From: a bacterium
GTDB lineage: Bacteria > Bacillota > Bacilli > Lactobacillales > Streptococcaceae
Assembly (NCBI GenBank): GCA_905221345.1
Contig: CAJNCW010000006.1
Span: forward strand, 41,708-105,707
Length of the DNA: 64,000 nucleotides
Reading direction: 5' to 3'
Of the stretch, positions 1 through 7,093 are shown one piece after another. The first letter of the stretch is position 1, and every line of letters begins with the position of its first letter. A program made the position numbers and the translations under genes. The notes beneath the pieces are model-generated. The model was given only the letters and a program-made list of their open reading frames with translations. It searched no databases and had not been told where the DNA came from.

Positions 1-845
1 GCACACCAAAGCCACATTTACCTAGCAGAGGCGGTTTTAAATGTCAAGGACTTGACGAGTCAAACGGCTTTTATCACCAGATTCTTGGTTTGGAGATTTT
101 GTCTCAAACAGAGACAGAAGTGATTTTGGGACTTGGTCGAAAAGCCTTGGTTCACTTGATTGCGACAGAAAAAGCTGGGGAAGTAAGGGAGCATTATGGG
201 CTCTACCATCTGGCGATTTTGTTGCCGACACGAAAAGCCTTGGCAGATGTCTTGAAACACCTAAGTGATTTGCGGATTCCTCTGGTCGGAGGTGCAGATC
301 ATGGATACAGCGAGGCCCTTTATCTAGAGGATTTGGAAGGGAATGGCATTGAACTCTACCGTGATAAGCCAGTTTCTTCATGGGATATTCGAGAAGACGG
401 CCGCATTATCGGTGTGACCGAGGCCCTCGCGGCACAGGACATTTATGAGTTAGGGGAAAAGGTGGATCCCTTTATCCTAGCTGAAGGGACGAGAATGGGG
501 CATATCCATTTATCGGTGAAGGATAGTCGTGCGGCGAGCCGGTTTTATCAAAAGGCGTTAGGGTTAGAGGATAAATTCAGTATTCCTAGTGCCAGTTGGA
601 TAGCGGCTGGTCAGTACCATCACCACCTGGCTGTCAACGAATGGGCTGGAAAAGGGCTAGCTCCGCGTGAGCAAGGCTTGCCAGGATTGGCCTATTATGT
701 CCTTGAGGTCGAAAGCAAGGAAGAACTCTTGAACATCGTTAAGCAAGCACAAGAGCTAGAAGCACCGATCAAATGGCTAAATTCGAGTGAGTTGGATCTT
801 GTAGACCCGAATGGAATTGTGACCCGTATTCGCTTAGCACGATGA
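1..845 (+). pseudogene. VOC/glyoxalase family protein (CatE-like), 5' end off window, frameshifted near position 70
   Basis: The long open frame (from about 73 to the TGA at 843-845) encodes two vicinal-oxygen-chelate modules. Motifs such as GNGIELYRDKP (metal-ligand Glu) and MGHIHLSVKD (metal-ligand His) are those of catechol-2,3-dioxygenase/glyoxalase-like proteins. Upstream, the matching N-terminus (YLAEAVLNVKDLTSQTAF) lies in a different frame, starting at position 1. The two frames join cleanly if one T is added to the T run at 69-72. So the gene starts before the window and carries a one-base deletion, or there is a sequencing error. The substrate is unknown. A short product from the TTG at 90 would lack the first beta strands of the module. 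Confidence 0.75.
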
Positions 846-880
846 GACGAGGAAAACACATTATTTATTTTAGAGACATA

Positions 881-937
881 GAAAAAGGCGGATAAGCTCG
901 CATTCTGTTTTTAGAATGCGGACTTGTTCGCTTTTTT
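881..937 (+). terminator. Intrinsic terminator after the VOC gene
   Basis: A long stem is closed at its tip by CGCATTCT / AGAATGCG around a GTTTTT loop. Its lower part pairs AAAAAGGCGG with the later TTCGCTTTTTT, ending in a T run. Confidence 0.8.
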
Positions 938-1010
938 ATGAAATGACGAATCCTTTCTTGTCTTTAGCAAAGGTATCTGCCGGGGATATTTTCCATTTTC
1001 TGGGGGTTCA

Positions 1011-1019
1011 TGCTATAAT
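1011..1019 (+). promoter_or_regulatory. Extended -10 promoter for the membrane-protein cluster
   Basis: TGCTATAAT is a consensus extended -10. No good -35 is visible. The start point would be near 1026, giving a leader of about 130 nt before the first gene. Confidence 0.65.
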
Positions 1020-1033
1020 ACTAATAAACTTTT

Positions 1034-1107
1034 CTTTCTCTAGGAAGGCAAACGCCGAAATCGGCTAGACTACTGGCAATCGTTGTCACGATGCTTTTAA
1101 GAGAAAG
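1034..1107 (+). ncRNA. Candidate structured RNA leader (three-helix junction), identity unknown
   Basis: The outer helix pairs CTTTCTCT (1034-1041) with AGAGAAAG (1100-1107). Inside it are a hairpin GCCG-AAAT-CGGC (1054-1065), extended by CTAG/CTAG, and a second hairpin ATCGT-TGTC-ACGAT (1079-1092). It lies between a consensus promoter and the first membrane-protein gene, so it is probably transcribed as part of the 5' UTR. It does not match the conserved cores I know for the TPP, preQ1, THF, Mn, SAM-III or purine riboswitches. It could be a novel cis-regulatory RNA or a simple structured leader. Confidence 0.4.
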
Positions 1108-1155
1108 TAGAACTTTGTTTGAACATCCGTATTGAGTTTAGGAAATGGTAATAAG

Positions 1156-1728
1156 ATGGACACAAGTGTAAAAAATTTAATCAGTATGGGCCCTCTGGAG
1201 GACTATTTTATCTATTATGATCTGAAGAATCAAGTATTCTACGGTATAAAACAAGGCATGAATTATTCAGCCATTGCAGCCCCTATTGCAATCTATTCCT
1301 TCCAACGGCTGTCGAAGTTGCTCAACCAAACCTTTGGAGATGTCTCATCCCCTTTCAATTTGATCTTTTTTATCTTGATGTCTCTGTTTTTGATTGTCGG
1401 GACCATTCTCCTTGCCAAATCTACCCGACGCAACATGAAGACAGATAGATTTAGAAAAGTCCGGCTCACAAAAGCCAATATCAAAACACTTAGGAGAAAA
1501 TCTAGATGGACCGTCCTAGTTGAGATTTTTTGTTTTCTCATGATTCTGTTTTCCATCTATCGCTATTTTACCTACTCCGATTTTCAATTTTTGATTATTT
1601 ATATGTTAGGGATATTTTCCCTTGTTTATATGGTCTATGAATTTCAGATGAAAACACGCAAACGACTGTTCAAGGAGCTGATGGAGACATTACAGGACGA
1701 TAGTCGAGGGAAAGAGGGAGACATGTAA
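1156..1728 (+). CDS. Hypothetical membrane protein, four predicted TM segments
   Basis: The 190-aa product is not a family I recognise. Hydrophobic segments lie at about residues 30-45, 68-90, 118-140 and 143-162, with a charged C-terminal tail. The ATG at 1156 is chosen over the TTG at 1132 because AGGAAA lies about 10 nt upstream of it. The N-terminus contains YYDLKNQVFYGI, which resembles the VYYNTRTREAL motif at the start of the next gene, so the two may be distant relatives. The stop is two bases before the next start, indicating one operon. The structured leader at 1034-1107 precedes it. Confidence 0.75.
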   Translation: MDTSVKNLISMGPLEDYFIYYDLKNQVFYGIKQGMNYSAIAAPIAIYSFQRLSKLLNQTFGDVSSPFNLIFFILMSLFLIVGTILLAKSTRRNMKTDRFRKVRLTKANIKTLRRKSRWTVLVEIFCFLMILFSIYRYFTYSDFQFLIIYMLGIFSLVYMVYEFQMKTRKRLFKELMETLQDDSRGKEGDM

Positions 1729-1729
1729 G

Positions 1730-2398
1730 ATGAGAAAAATCATTTATATAGGCCAAGGATGCCAGCAATCCGTCTACTATAACACAAGGACGAGAGAGGC
1801 TTTAGCGACAGAATCTAGCGCCTCGTCAGAAACCGATGGTGCTATCAGTTCAAAGAAATCCAAGTGGCCTTGGGTTGTCTTCTTTGTTTTCTTGCTAGTT
1901 ACTATTATAGGTATTTGGATTCGTTCCTTGCTAGCGCCCTTTAGATTGAGTGAGTGGATGGCACCTATCCATCTAGCCGCTATCCTTTTCGTTTTTATCG
2001 GAAGTGTTTATGGATTTGAAAAACTGTTCTACAGTGGGGCTAAGTCGCTTGTCCCAGCAAGTGAAGAGCAGTTTAAAGAAGCAGTTGAAAGTAGTAAATT
2101 TTGGAAAAAATCTCCGGATAAGGAACCAACAGTCGATAAAATCATCTTGTATCTATTTGTTATCCTCGTTCTTCTATTTGTTTTTGTTATTGTTGTGTTC
2201 TTTGCCATACCTGGGACCTTCATTCCCTACTATGAACATGAATGGTTTGAGCCGTCCATGTTCATGGTGCCAATCGGAGCAACCATTGTTCCAATTAGTG
2301 TCGTACTGCTCTTATTCCAAAACAACCCTATCCGCTGGCTCTTAGCCGTACGAAAATACAAGCAGGGGAAAGTATTATTTGGGGAAGAGAAGAACTAG
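1730..2398 (+). CDS. Hypothetical membrane protein, intact paralogue of the 2514-3185 gene
   Basis: The 222-aa product has a short cytoplasmic N-terminus with YIGQGCQQSVYYNTRT. TM segments lie near residues 45-66, 80-98, 138-162 and 180-200. The conserved tail is LLFQNNPIRWLLAVRKY. The paralogue 120 bp downstream shares both the N-terminal motif and this tail, so this is a recent tandem duplication. A GAGGGAG box inside the preceding gene's end supports the ATG at 1730. Function is unknown. The arrangement, with other small membrane proteins and no enzyme, would fit an immunity or stress-envelope role, but nothing proves it. Confidence 0.8.
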   Translation: MRKIIYIGQGCQQSVYYNTRTREALATESSASSETDGAISSKKSKWPWVVFFVFLLVTIIGIWIRSLLAPFRLSEWMAPIHLAAILFVFIGSVYGFEKLFYSGAKSLVPASEEQFKEAVESSKFWKKSPDKEPTVDKIILYLFVILVLLFVFVIVVFFAIPGTFIPYYEHEWFEPSMFMVPIGATIVPISVVLLLFQNNPIRWLLAVRKYKQGKVLFGEEKN

Positions 2399-2402
2399 AA
2401 AC

Positions 2403-2507
2403 ATGAGAGAAACGCTATTACCATTACCAGTGGTTGGTGATGTTTTATCAACAACCTATGATAAAATTGAAGTTTCTGATTATAGTGATTGGTGGAAACT
2501 GTGGTGA
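2403..2507 (+). CDS. Possible 34-aa small ORF between two membrane-protein paralogues
   Basis: An ATG at 2403 opens a 34-codon frame ending SDYSDWWKLW before the TGA at 2505-2507. It starts 4 nt after the previous stop and ends 6 nt before the next ATG, so the spacing fits an operon member. The ribosome binding site is weak (GGGGAAGAG, about 15 nt upstream). It could be a real microprotein or the scar of a lost gene. Confidence 0.3.
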   Translation: MRETLLPLPVVGDVLSTTYDKIEVSDYSDWWKLW

Positions 2508-2513
2508 TTTTAT

Positions 2514-3185
2514 ATGAGAAAAATAATTTTTATTGGACAGAGCGGTAATAAGGCCGTTTACTATAATACGTGAACGAGAGAAGCTCTTGTAGCAGATAAG
2601 AGCGCCTTGTTAAATACAGAAGGGGCTAGGAAGACCAATAGTGCTATCATTCCTTTGATGTTTGCTTTTGTTTTTTTGGGTATTATCGGAGGATTAGTAG
2701 CTATACCTGCATTTTCAGATTTTCGATACAGCAGCTGGATGGTTCCGCCTTATATCGTTGCCCAGTTCTTTGTCTGCTTTGGCTTTATATGGATGATGGA
2801 AGAGGCCTTGTATAAAGAGGTGAAACAGGTTCAAGGGGCAAGTTCTCAACAGTTCGCGAAAGCTGTTGATTCAAATCTGTTCTGGGACAATTTCAGCGAT
2901 AAAAAAGCGACGTTTGGGAAAATGTTGGCTTTTATGATTGTTATGCTATTAGTTTTTATGACTACTATAGTAATATTTGTTGCTACTATCCCAAGTATTA
3001 TTGACTCATTCAATAAGCAAGAGACATTTGATATACAAATCTTTTTCTCGCTTTTAGCAGGCCTCTTTCCAGCTGTTTCTTATTTGTTATTATTCCAAAA
3101 CAACCCTATCCGCTGGTTCTTAGCTGTGCGAAAATATGAACAGGGGAAAGTGATATTTAGGGAAGAAATAGAAAAGAGGGAATGA
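2514..3185 (+). pseudogene. Membrane protein paralogue interrupted by an in-frame stop
   Basis: The frame begins at the ATG at 2514 with MRKIIFIGQSGNKAVYYNT, then meets TGA at 2571-2573, then continues TREALVADKSALL to the TGA at 3183-3185. The intact paralogue at 1730 has Arg at the stop position. A single CGA-to-TGA transition explains it. The remaining part has four hydrophobic segments and the shared tail LLFQNNPIRWFLAVRKY. Rescue from the TTG at 2607 is possible but has no good ribosome binding site. Confidence 0.7.
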
Positions 3186-3187
3186 TA

Positions 3188-3850
3188 ATGTCACAAGAGA
3201 GATATTTGCAGATCAAAAAAGAGCATCAAGTTCGTAAGTTTGTGGGGCTTTTCCTCTTCATTCTTCTCGCTATACTCGATGTTCTACTGGTATCAAGTCA
3301 TTCCAATTATGTCCCGCTTGTAACGGTGGCTATGGTAACGATTGTGCCCTTTAATCATTTTCTACTTGGTCCTCTTAGGAGACAGAAAAAAGCCATAGAA
3401 AAAGAGCATCCAGAATGGAAAATACTCAGTACAAAGGGAGTAAAGGTTCCCTCGGCTGAAGCCAATAAAAGAACCTTGGCTGGTATTGGGATCTTGATGG
3501 CCTTGCTGTTGTCTTTTGGGCTATTCTATAAACCTGTGAAACAGCCGAACGACCAAGTAAACAAGCCGCCTAAGCTTGATTCTAAAGCGCCTGAAACGTC
3601 CAAGTCTTCAGAGTCTGAGTCGTCCAGTTCCTCTAAGACCAAAGAATCCAGTTCCTCAGAGTCGAAATCCTCGTCTTCGACTGAACAAAGTTCTAAAACC
3701 GAAAGTTCAGGAACAAAACCGTCAAAAAGCGAATCCAATAATCCTTATTACCAGATTCCAGGACTTACTGACGAACAGGTGAGAGATATCATATCAAAAT
3801 CGGTGAAAGATTTGAGAGAAAAACAGTCAAAAGAAAAATCCGAAGAGTAG
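3188..3850 (+). CDS. Membrane protein with Ser-rich C-terminal region
   Basis: The product is about 220 aa. Two adjacent hydrophobic segments (about residues 15-60) are followed by a cytoplasmic stretch and a third TM around residues 100-118. A low-complexity Ser/Glu/Lys region then runs through residues about 135-190 (SESESSSSSKTKESSSS and similar), before a short ordered tail NPYYQIPGLTDEQVRDIIS. The tail is probably outside the membrane. The ATG at 3188 has GAGGG seven bases upstream. The ATG at 3182 overlaps the previous stop (ATGA) and has no room for a ribosome binding site. Function is unknown. It is the fourth member of the cluster. Confidence 0.75.
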   Translation: MSQERYLQIKKEHQVRKFVGLFLFILLAILDVLLVSSHSNYVPLVTVAMVTIVPFNHFLLGPLRRQKKAIEKEHPEWKILSTKGVKVPSAEANKRTLAGIGILMALLLSFGLFYKPVKQPNDQVNKPPKLDSKAPETSKSSESESSSSSKTKESSSSESKSSSSTEQSSKTESSGTKPSKSESNNPYYQIPGLTDEQVRDIISKSVKDLREKQSKEKSEE

Positions 3851-3926
3851 ACTCGAGGACATCGATGTCCTTTCTGGATGAGTTAGTTTTGAGATTTTAC
3901 TGTATAAAATAACAGGAGGAGTTCAT

Positions 3927-4481
3927 ATGAATAAAGAAGTGATTGGTTTGATAGTTGGGACAATCGTCATCTTCCTATCTTTTGTATTTGTGTGTGGGAC
4001 CTTTCTCTATCTCTATCTTCGAGATCAGAAGTTGGTCCGCCTTGCCAAGTCATCCGTTCCTGGAACGGTTATCGGCTATAGCCGTTTTCGTGAGGGGTAT
4101 CCACCTATCGTCGAATACACGGTGGATGGGATTGCTTATAAGAAAACCTTGCAGTATTTTATGTTCAAAACGATCACAATTCCGTGGGGGACTACTAAAT
4201 TTTTAAAGGACTATACAAGAGAAGAAATGCTGGCGCCTTCGATCACTCGCTACAGCAACTCCTTTGTTTCCTTCAAACGCTTGATGCAGACCCATTTCCC
4301 CCTTCATTCGGAGCTGACAGTCTGGTATGATCCAGACAAGCCGAACAGGGCCTATGTCGAACGCTATAGCGGGATGGACAAGTTTTATAAGTGGTTCGGT
4401 ATCGGATTTGGACTGGCCCTAGTTCTGGTCTATGGGATAGTAATCCTAGCCTTTTTGTCCAAGATAATAAGGCATAACTAA
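3927..4481 (+). CDS. DUF3592-like membrane protein
   Basis: The 184-aa protein has an N-terminal TM (residues about 6-28) and a C-terminal TM (about 155-178). Between them is a beta-rich region with GTVIGYSRFREGYPPIVEYTV and LTVWYDPDKPNRAYVE, the two halves typical of DUF3592-type domains. It has its own AGGAGG at 3914-3919, and 76 bp separate it from the previous gene, including a small GGACAT/ATGTCC hairpin at about 3858-3871. Function is unknown. Confidence 0.75.
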   Translation: MNKEVIGLIVGTIVIFLSFVFVCGTFLYLYLRDQKLVRLAKSSVPGTVIGYSRFREGYPPIVEYTVDGIAYKKTLQYFMFKTITIPWGTTKFLKDYTREEMLAPSITRYSNSFVSFKRLMQTHFPLHSELTVWYDPDKPNRAYVERYSGMDKFYKWFGIGFGLALVLVYGIVILAFLSKIIRHN

Positions 4482-4510
4482 TCGAATACTTGATTTCCTG
4501 ATCGTGCTTC

Positions 4511-4538
4511 AAGGAGAACAGTCTTTGTTCTCCTTTTT
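4511..4538 (+). terminator. Intrinsic terminator ending the membrane-protein cluster
   Basis: A perfect 10-bp stem AAGGAGAACA / TGTTCTCCTT is followed by TTT. Confidence 0.85.
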
Positions 4539-4610
4539 CGTGTTCAGCAATCTTTTCTATCCAATACAAAGAAAAGGTTGCCTCCCACAAATACAGACAG
4601 GAAGTGAATT

Positions 4611-4639
4611 TTGACAAAGGCCCTTATTCGAGATATAAT
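4611..4639 (+). promoter_or_regulatory. Promoter of the CstR-type regulator
   Basis: TTGACA (4611-4616), a 17-bp spacer and TATAAT (4634-4639), all consensus. The start point near 4646 excludes the upstream in-frame start at 4604. Confidence 0.85.
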
Positions 4640-4666
4640 GAAGAAAAAGTGACCAAGGATAAATCA

Positions 4667-4924
4667 ATGACAAACTCAAAGTATATCACACGCCTGAAGC
4701 GTTCAGAGGGTCAGTTGCGTGGGATTCAAAAGATGATTGAAGAAGATCGTGACTGCGCAGATATTGTTACGCAGTTAACAGCAGTGAAATCTAGCGTTGA
4801 GCGCGTGATTGAGATGATCATTACTGAAAATCTCACTGACTGTATCAACCAACCACTAGACGACCCCGAGGCTCAAAAGGAACGCCTAGAAAAGGCCATC
4901 CGATACCTGATTAAACGGAAATAA
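4667..4924 (+). CDS. cstR: CsoR-family regulator, CstR (persulfide-sensing) subtype
   Basis: The 85-aa all-helical repressor begins MTNSKYITRLKRSEGQLRG, the usual start of CsoR/RcnR proteins. Cys30 and Cys59 are present, but the copper-ligand His four residues before the second Cys is Asn55. Loss of that His with retention of the Cys pair is the pattern of CstR, which senses persulfides through an inter-Cys polysulfide bridge rather than Cu(I). Two rhodaneses and a ghost of a CoA-disulfide reductase next door fit that reading. The ATG at 4667 lies 28 bp after the TATAAT, with AAGGA upstream. Confidence 0.8.
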   Translation: MTNSKYITRLKRSEGQLRGIQKMIEEDRDCADIVTQLTAVKSSVERVIEMIITENLTDCINQPLDDPEAQKERLEKAIRYLIKRK

Positions 4925-4987
4925 ACGAATTTGCTATTGATAAACAATGCAGACAAAGGCATTTAAGTCTATTTCGATAAAGAAATC

Positions 4988-5113
4988 ATGTCGGACAAAT
5001 GGATGAGTTCCCCCAATATCAATGAGAAAACCCTCTTTTTGGCTACCGTAGATTTGCTTCGTTTTTTAGAAGTGACGGGCTACGAGCCCTATATCAGTGG
5101 GTTGCAGAAATGA
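4988..5113 (+). pseudogene. 41-codon ORF, probable gene remnant
   Basis: The frame MSDKWMSSPNINEKTLF to YEPYISGLQK reads like the C-terminal end of a soluble protein and stops right at the terminator. There is no ribosome binding site. Upstream codons in frame run only to the TAA at 4964. The parent gene was not recognised. Confidence 0.3.
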
Positions 5114-5145
5114 AAAAACCGATTAAGGAACTTAATCGGTTTTTT
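5113..5145. terminator. Bidirectional terminator between cstR region and rhodanese gene
   Basis: A perfect 15-bp stem (5113-5127 with 5131-5145), loop GAA, flanked by A6 and T6, works in both directions. Confidence 0.9.
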
Positions 5146-5147
5146 CA

Positions 5148-5444
5148 TTATTCTACTTGACCGGGCCAAGCATTCATACCACCTTCTACATTGATAACGG
5201 TGATGCCTTGGGCGCTTAGAAATTCACAAGCAGATGCGGAACGGACTCCACCTTGACAGATGACATGATATTCCTGGTCAGGTTTGAGTTCTTTGTAACC
5301 TTGCTCCAAGGTACTTAAAGGCAGATTTTTGGCACCTGGTGCATGTCTTGCTTGGAATTCGTGCACTTCACGTACATCGATAAGGTTTAGATTTTCATTT
5401 AGGTATTTTTCATAAAAATCAGCCATGCTGATACTCGTTTCCAT
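5148..5444 (-). CDS. Rhodanese-like sulfurtransferase (single domain)
   Basis: The 98-aa protein is one rhodanese domain: NLIDVREVHEFQARHAPGA, then the active-site loop CQGGVRSA with the persulfide-carrying Cys near residue 63, then a GG..AWPG C-terminus. AAGGAG precedes the ATG. It lies downstream of a decayed CoADR-like gene and a second rhodanese on the same strand, with a CstR regulator beside them. It probably moves sulfane sulfur in the cytoplasm. The partner is not known. Confidence 0.88.
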   Translation of the reverse strand: METSISMADFYEKYLNENLNLIDVREVHEFQARHAPGAKNLPLSTLEQGYKELKPDQEYHVICQGGVRSASACEFLSAQGITVINVEGGMNAWPGQVE

Positions 5445-5465
5445 ATTTGACTCCTTCTGGATTAG

Positions 5466-5773
5466 ACATTTTATATTGTGAATAAGCGCTATCAGGGTTT
5501 TGGACGGTAAATCCTGCCGCTCGAGGCTACGCTCTGTGATCTAGCTACGCAAAACGCTGATGTAGGCGTCTGATTCATCCAAGTTCTCCCATAGTTTGTT
5601 TAGGGGGATATGAATGGTATCGACCTTGGGTCGGCCCCCTGAAATTCGCCACTTATCCGTACATCTAGGGATTTTTTGCCCTTAGTCAGATCGTCTTTGA
5701 GCTGACACCATTGGATATTATCGCTCAGAACTTCGATAAGGTTCAAGGCTGTGTAGCCAATTATTTTATGCTT
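5466..5773 (-). pseudogene. Remnant of CoA-disulfide/persulfide reductase C-terminus (rhodanese domain)
   Basis: Reading the minus strand directly after the stop of the 5774-6079 gene gives GYTALNLIEVLSDNIQW in one frame, like the C-terminal dimerisation part of FAD-dependent CoA-disulfide reductases. It then gives DTIHIPLNKLWENLDESDA in a second frame, like their fused rhodanese domain. After an internal TAG it continues ITERSLERQ. At least one frameshift and one nonsense change are needed. The FAD and NAD domains are gone. The order rhodanese-CoADR-rhodanese under a CstR operator suggests a former persulfide-reduction operon. Confidence 0.6.
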
Positions 5774-6079
5774 CTAGATGACCTTGCCTGTCCAAGCGCT
5801 CATACCGCCTCGGACATTGATGACATCGTAGCCTTTTTTCTTTAGCTTTTTCGCAGCTAGTTTGCTTCGTACACCAGAGTGACAAATGACATAAAGTGTT
5901 TCTTTTGTCGCAGGTGTGTAAGAACCGATTTCCGTTAAAGGAACATTTTTGGCATTTTTGATATGACCTCTACGGAATTCCATAGGCGTCCGAACATCTA
6001 GTAGCTGAATCGGTTCTCTGAGTTTGGCTTCTAACTCGCTGGTAGAAATACTGTCAATTTTTGTAAATAAGTGAAACAT
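5774..6079 (-). CDS. Rhodanese-like sulfurtransferase, first gene after the CstR operator
   Basis: The 101-aa single rhodanese domain has LLDVRTPMEFRRGHIKNA, active-site loop CHSGVRSK and closing motif GGMSAWTG. The ATG at 6077-6079 is used because GGAGGT sits 4-9 bases upstream. The GTG further upstream would place the Shine-Dalgarno inside the gene. The promoter overlaps a palindromic ATACCC/GGGTAT operator, so expression is expected to rise when CstR is persulfidated. Confidence 0.88.
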   Translation of the reverse strand: MFHLFTKIDSISTSELEAKLREPIQLLDVRTPMEFRRGHIKNAKNVPLTEIGSYTPATKETLYVICHSGVRSKLAAKKLKKKGYDVINVRGGMSAWTGKVI

Positions 6080-6091
6080 AGGCACCTCCAC

Positions 6092-6112
6092 ATATACCCT
6101 TATGGGGTATAT
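6092..6112 (-). promoter_or_regulatory. CstR/CsoR-type operator
   Basis: A perfect inverted repeat ATATACCC-TTATG-GGGTATAT. CsoR and CstR operators are built on ATACCC...GGGTAT. It lies just downstream of, and touches, the -10 element. Confidence 0.75.
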
Positions 6113-6139
6113 TAAACCATGAAGTCAATCTTTTGTCAA
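6111..6139 (-). promoter_or_regulatory. Promoter of the rhodanese unit
   Basis: On the minus strand: TTGACA (6134-6139), 17-bp spacer, TTTAAT (6111-6116). Confidence 0.75.
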
Positions 6140-6197
6140 GCAAGTTGTTTTGACTTGGGAGGGGATTGGTTTTGAGAGTTTAGAAAGCAGGCTATTC

Positions 6198-6226
6198 TTG
6201 ACCTTTCAAAGGCTTTTTGATATGAT
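6198..6226 (+). promoter_or_regulatory. Promoter of the acetyltransferase gene
   Basis: TTGACC, 17-bp spacer, TATGAT. Confidence 0.75.
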
Positions 6227-6254
6227 GGGTCCAAATTAAGTGTGAGGTGATAAG

Positions 6255-6818
6255 ATGACTAGCGAATACCAGAAAATGATAGCAGGGGAGCCTTACTGTC
6301 CGTCGGATTCTGAATTACGGACCTTGGCGCAGGCTTCTCGCCAAAAACAGGCTGCCTTTAACAAGGAAGAAGATCCCTTGAAGGGAGCAGAGATTATCAA
6401 GACTTGGTTTGGCTCAACTGGGCAAAATCTCTATGTCAATCCACGCTTGGTGGTCGATTATGGAGTCAATATCCATCTAGGGGAAAATTTTTATTCTAAT
6501 TGGAACTTGACCATGCTGGATGTTTGTACGATTCGCATCGGGAACAACGCCATGCTTGGCCCCAACTGTCAGTTTTTAACCCCACTCCATCCACTGGATC
6601 CGGATGAACGCAATTCAGGGGTCGAATATGGCAAGCCCATCACCATTGGAGATAATTTCTGGGCTGGAGGTGGCGTCATTGTCCTTCCTGGAGTGACACT
6701 GGGAAATAATGTCGTTGCAGGAGCAGGGGCCGTAATCACCAAGTCCTTCGGAGACAATGTCGTCCTAGGTGGGAATCCTGCGCGTGTTATCAAGGAAATC
6801 CCAATAAAAGAAAACTAA
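6255..6818 (+). CDS. Maltose/galactoside O-acetyltransferase family (left-handed beta-helix)
   Basis: The 187-aa protein has the N-terminal Mac domain (KMIAGEPYCPSDSELRTLAQ) followed by hexapeptide repeats and the family loop TPLHPLDPDERNSG. The His of that loop is the catalytic base in LacA/Maa enzymes, and the C-terminus GGNPARVIKEI is also typical. It should transfer acetyl from acetyl-CoA to a sugar. The natural substrate is not predictable. It has its own promoter and terminator, so it is a single-gene unit. Confidence 0.88.
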   Translation: MTSEYQKMIAGEPYCPSDSELRTLAQASRQKQAAFNKEEDPLKGAEIIKTWFGSTGQNLYVNPRLVVDYGVNIHLGENFYSNWNLTMLDVCTIRIGNNAMLGPNCQFLTPLHPLDPDERNSGVEYGKPITIGDNFWAGGGVIVLPGVTLGNNVVAGAGAVITKSFGDNVVLGGNPARVIKEIPIKEN

Positions 6819-6845
6819 AAAGAACAGCTTGGGCTGTTCTTTTTA
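6819..6845 (+). terminator. Intrinsic terminator of the acetyltransferase gene
   Basis: AAAGAACAGC / GCTGTTCTTT with a TTGG loop, then T run. Confidence 0.88.
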
Positions 6846-7093
6846 TAATCTTTATCTTAGTCTTATAGATTTTTCTTTTTTGGCTTTTTGGGTTAGAGTG
6901 ACATCGCACTTGGGGATGTTGCTTTTAAAAACTATTAAATGCATTTTAGTACTCTCAAATTGTTTCTAGTAGCCTTTTCAAAAGAATACTGAGCGAAACT
7001 GAATTTAAGGAAACTTTCAGAAAAGTTTTAGTTTTGTTTCAGGAATCTTCTGTAGACTGTCTAGCTATATCATACGAAGGAGAGGAAAAAGGC

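Noticed and set aside
4604-4666. Longer CstR reading frame starting at 4604
   Set aside because: A consensus promoter lies inside this stretch, so the transcript begins after it; the ATG at 4667 fits the family start.
7004-7020. CiaR-like direct repeat TTTAAG-GAAAC-TTTCAG upstream of the beta-helix lipoprotein
   Set aside because: The second hexamer has a mismatch and no -10 lies at the usual distance downstream.
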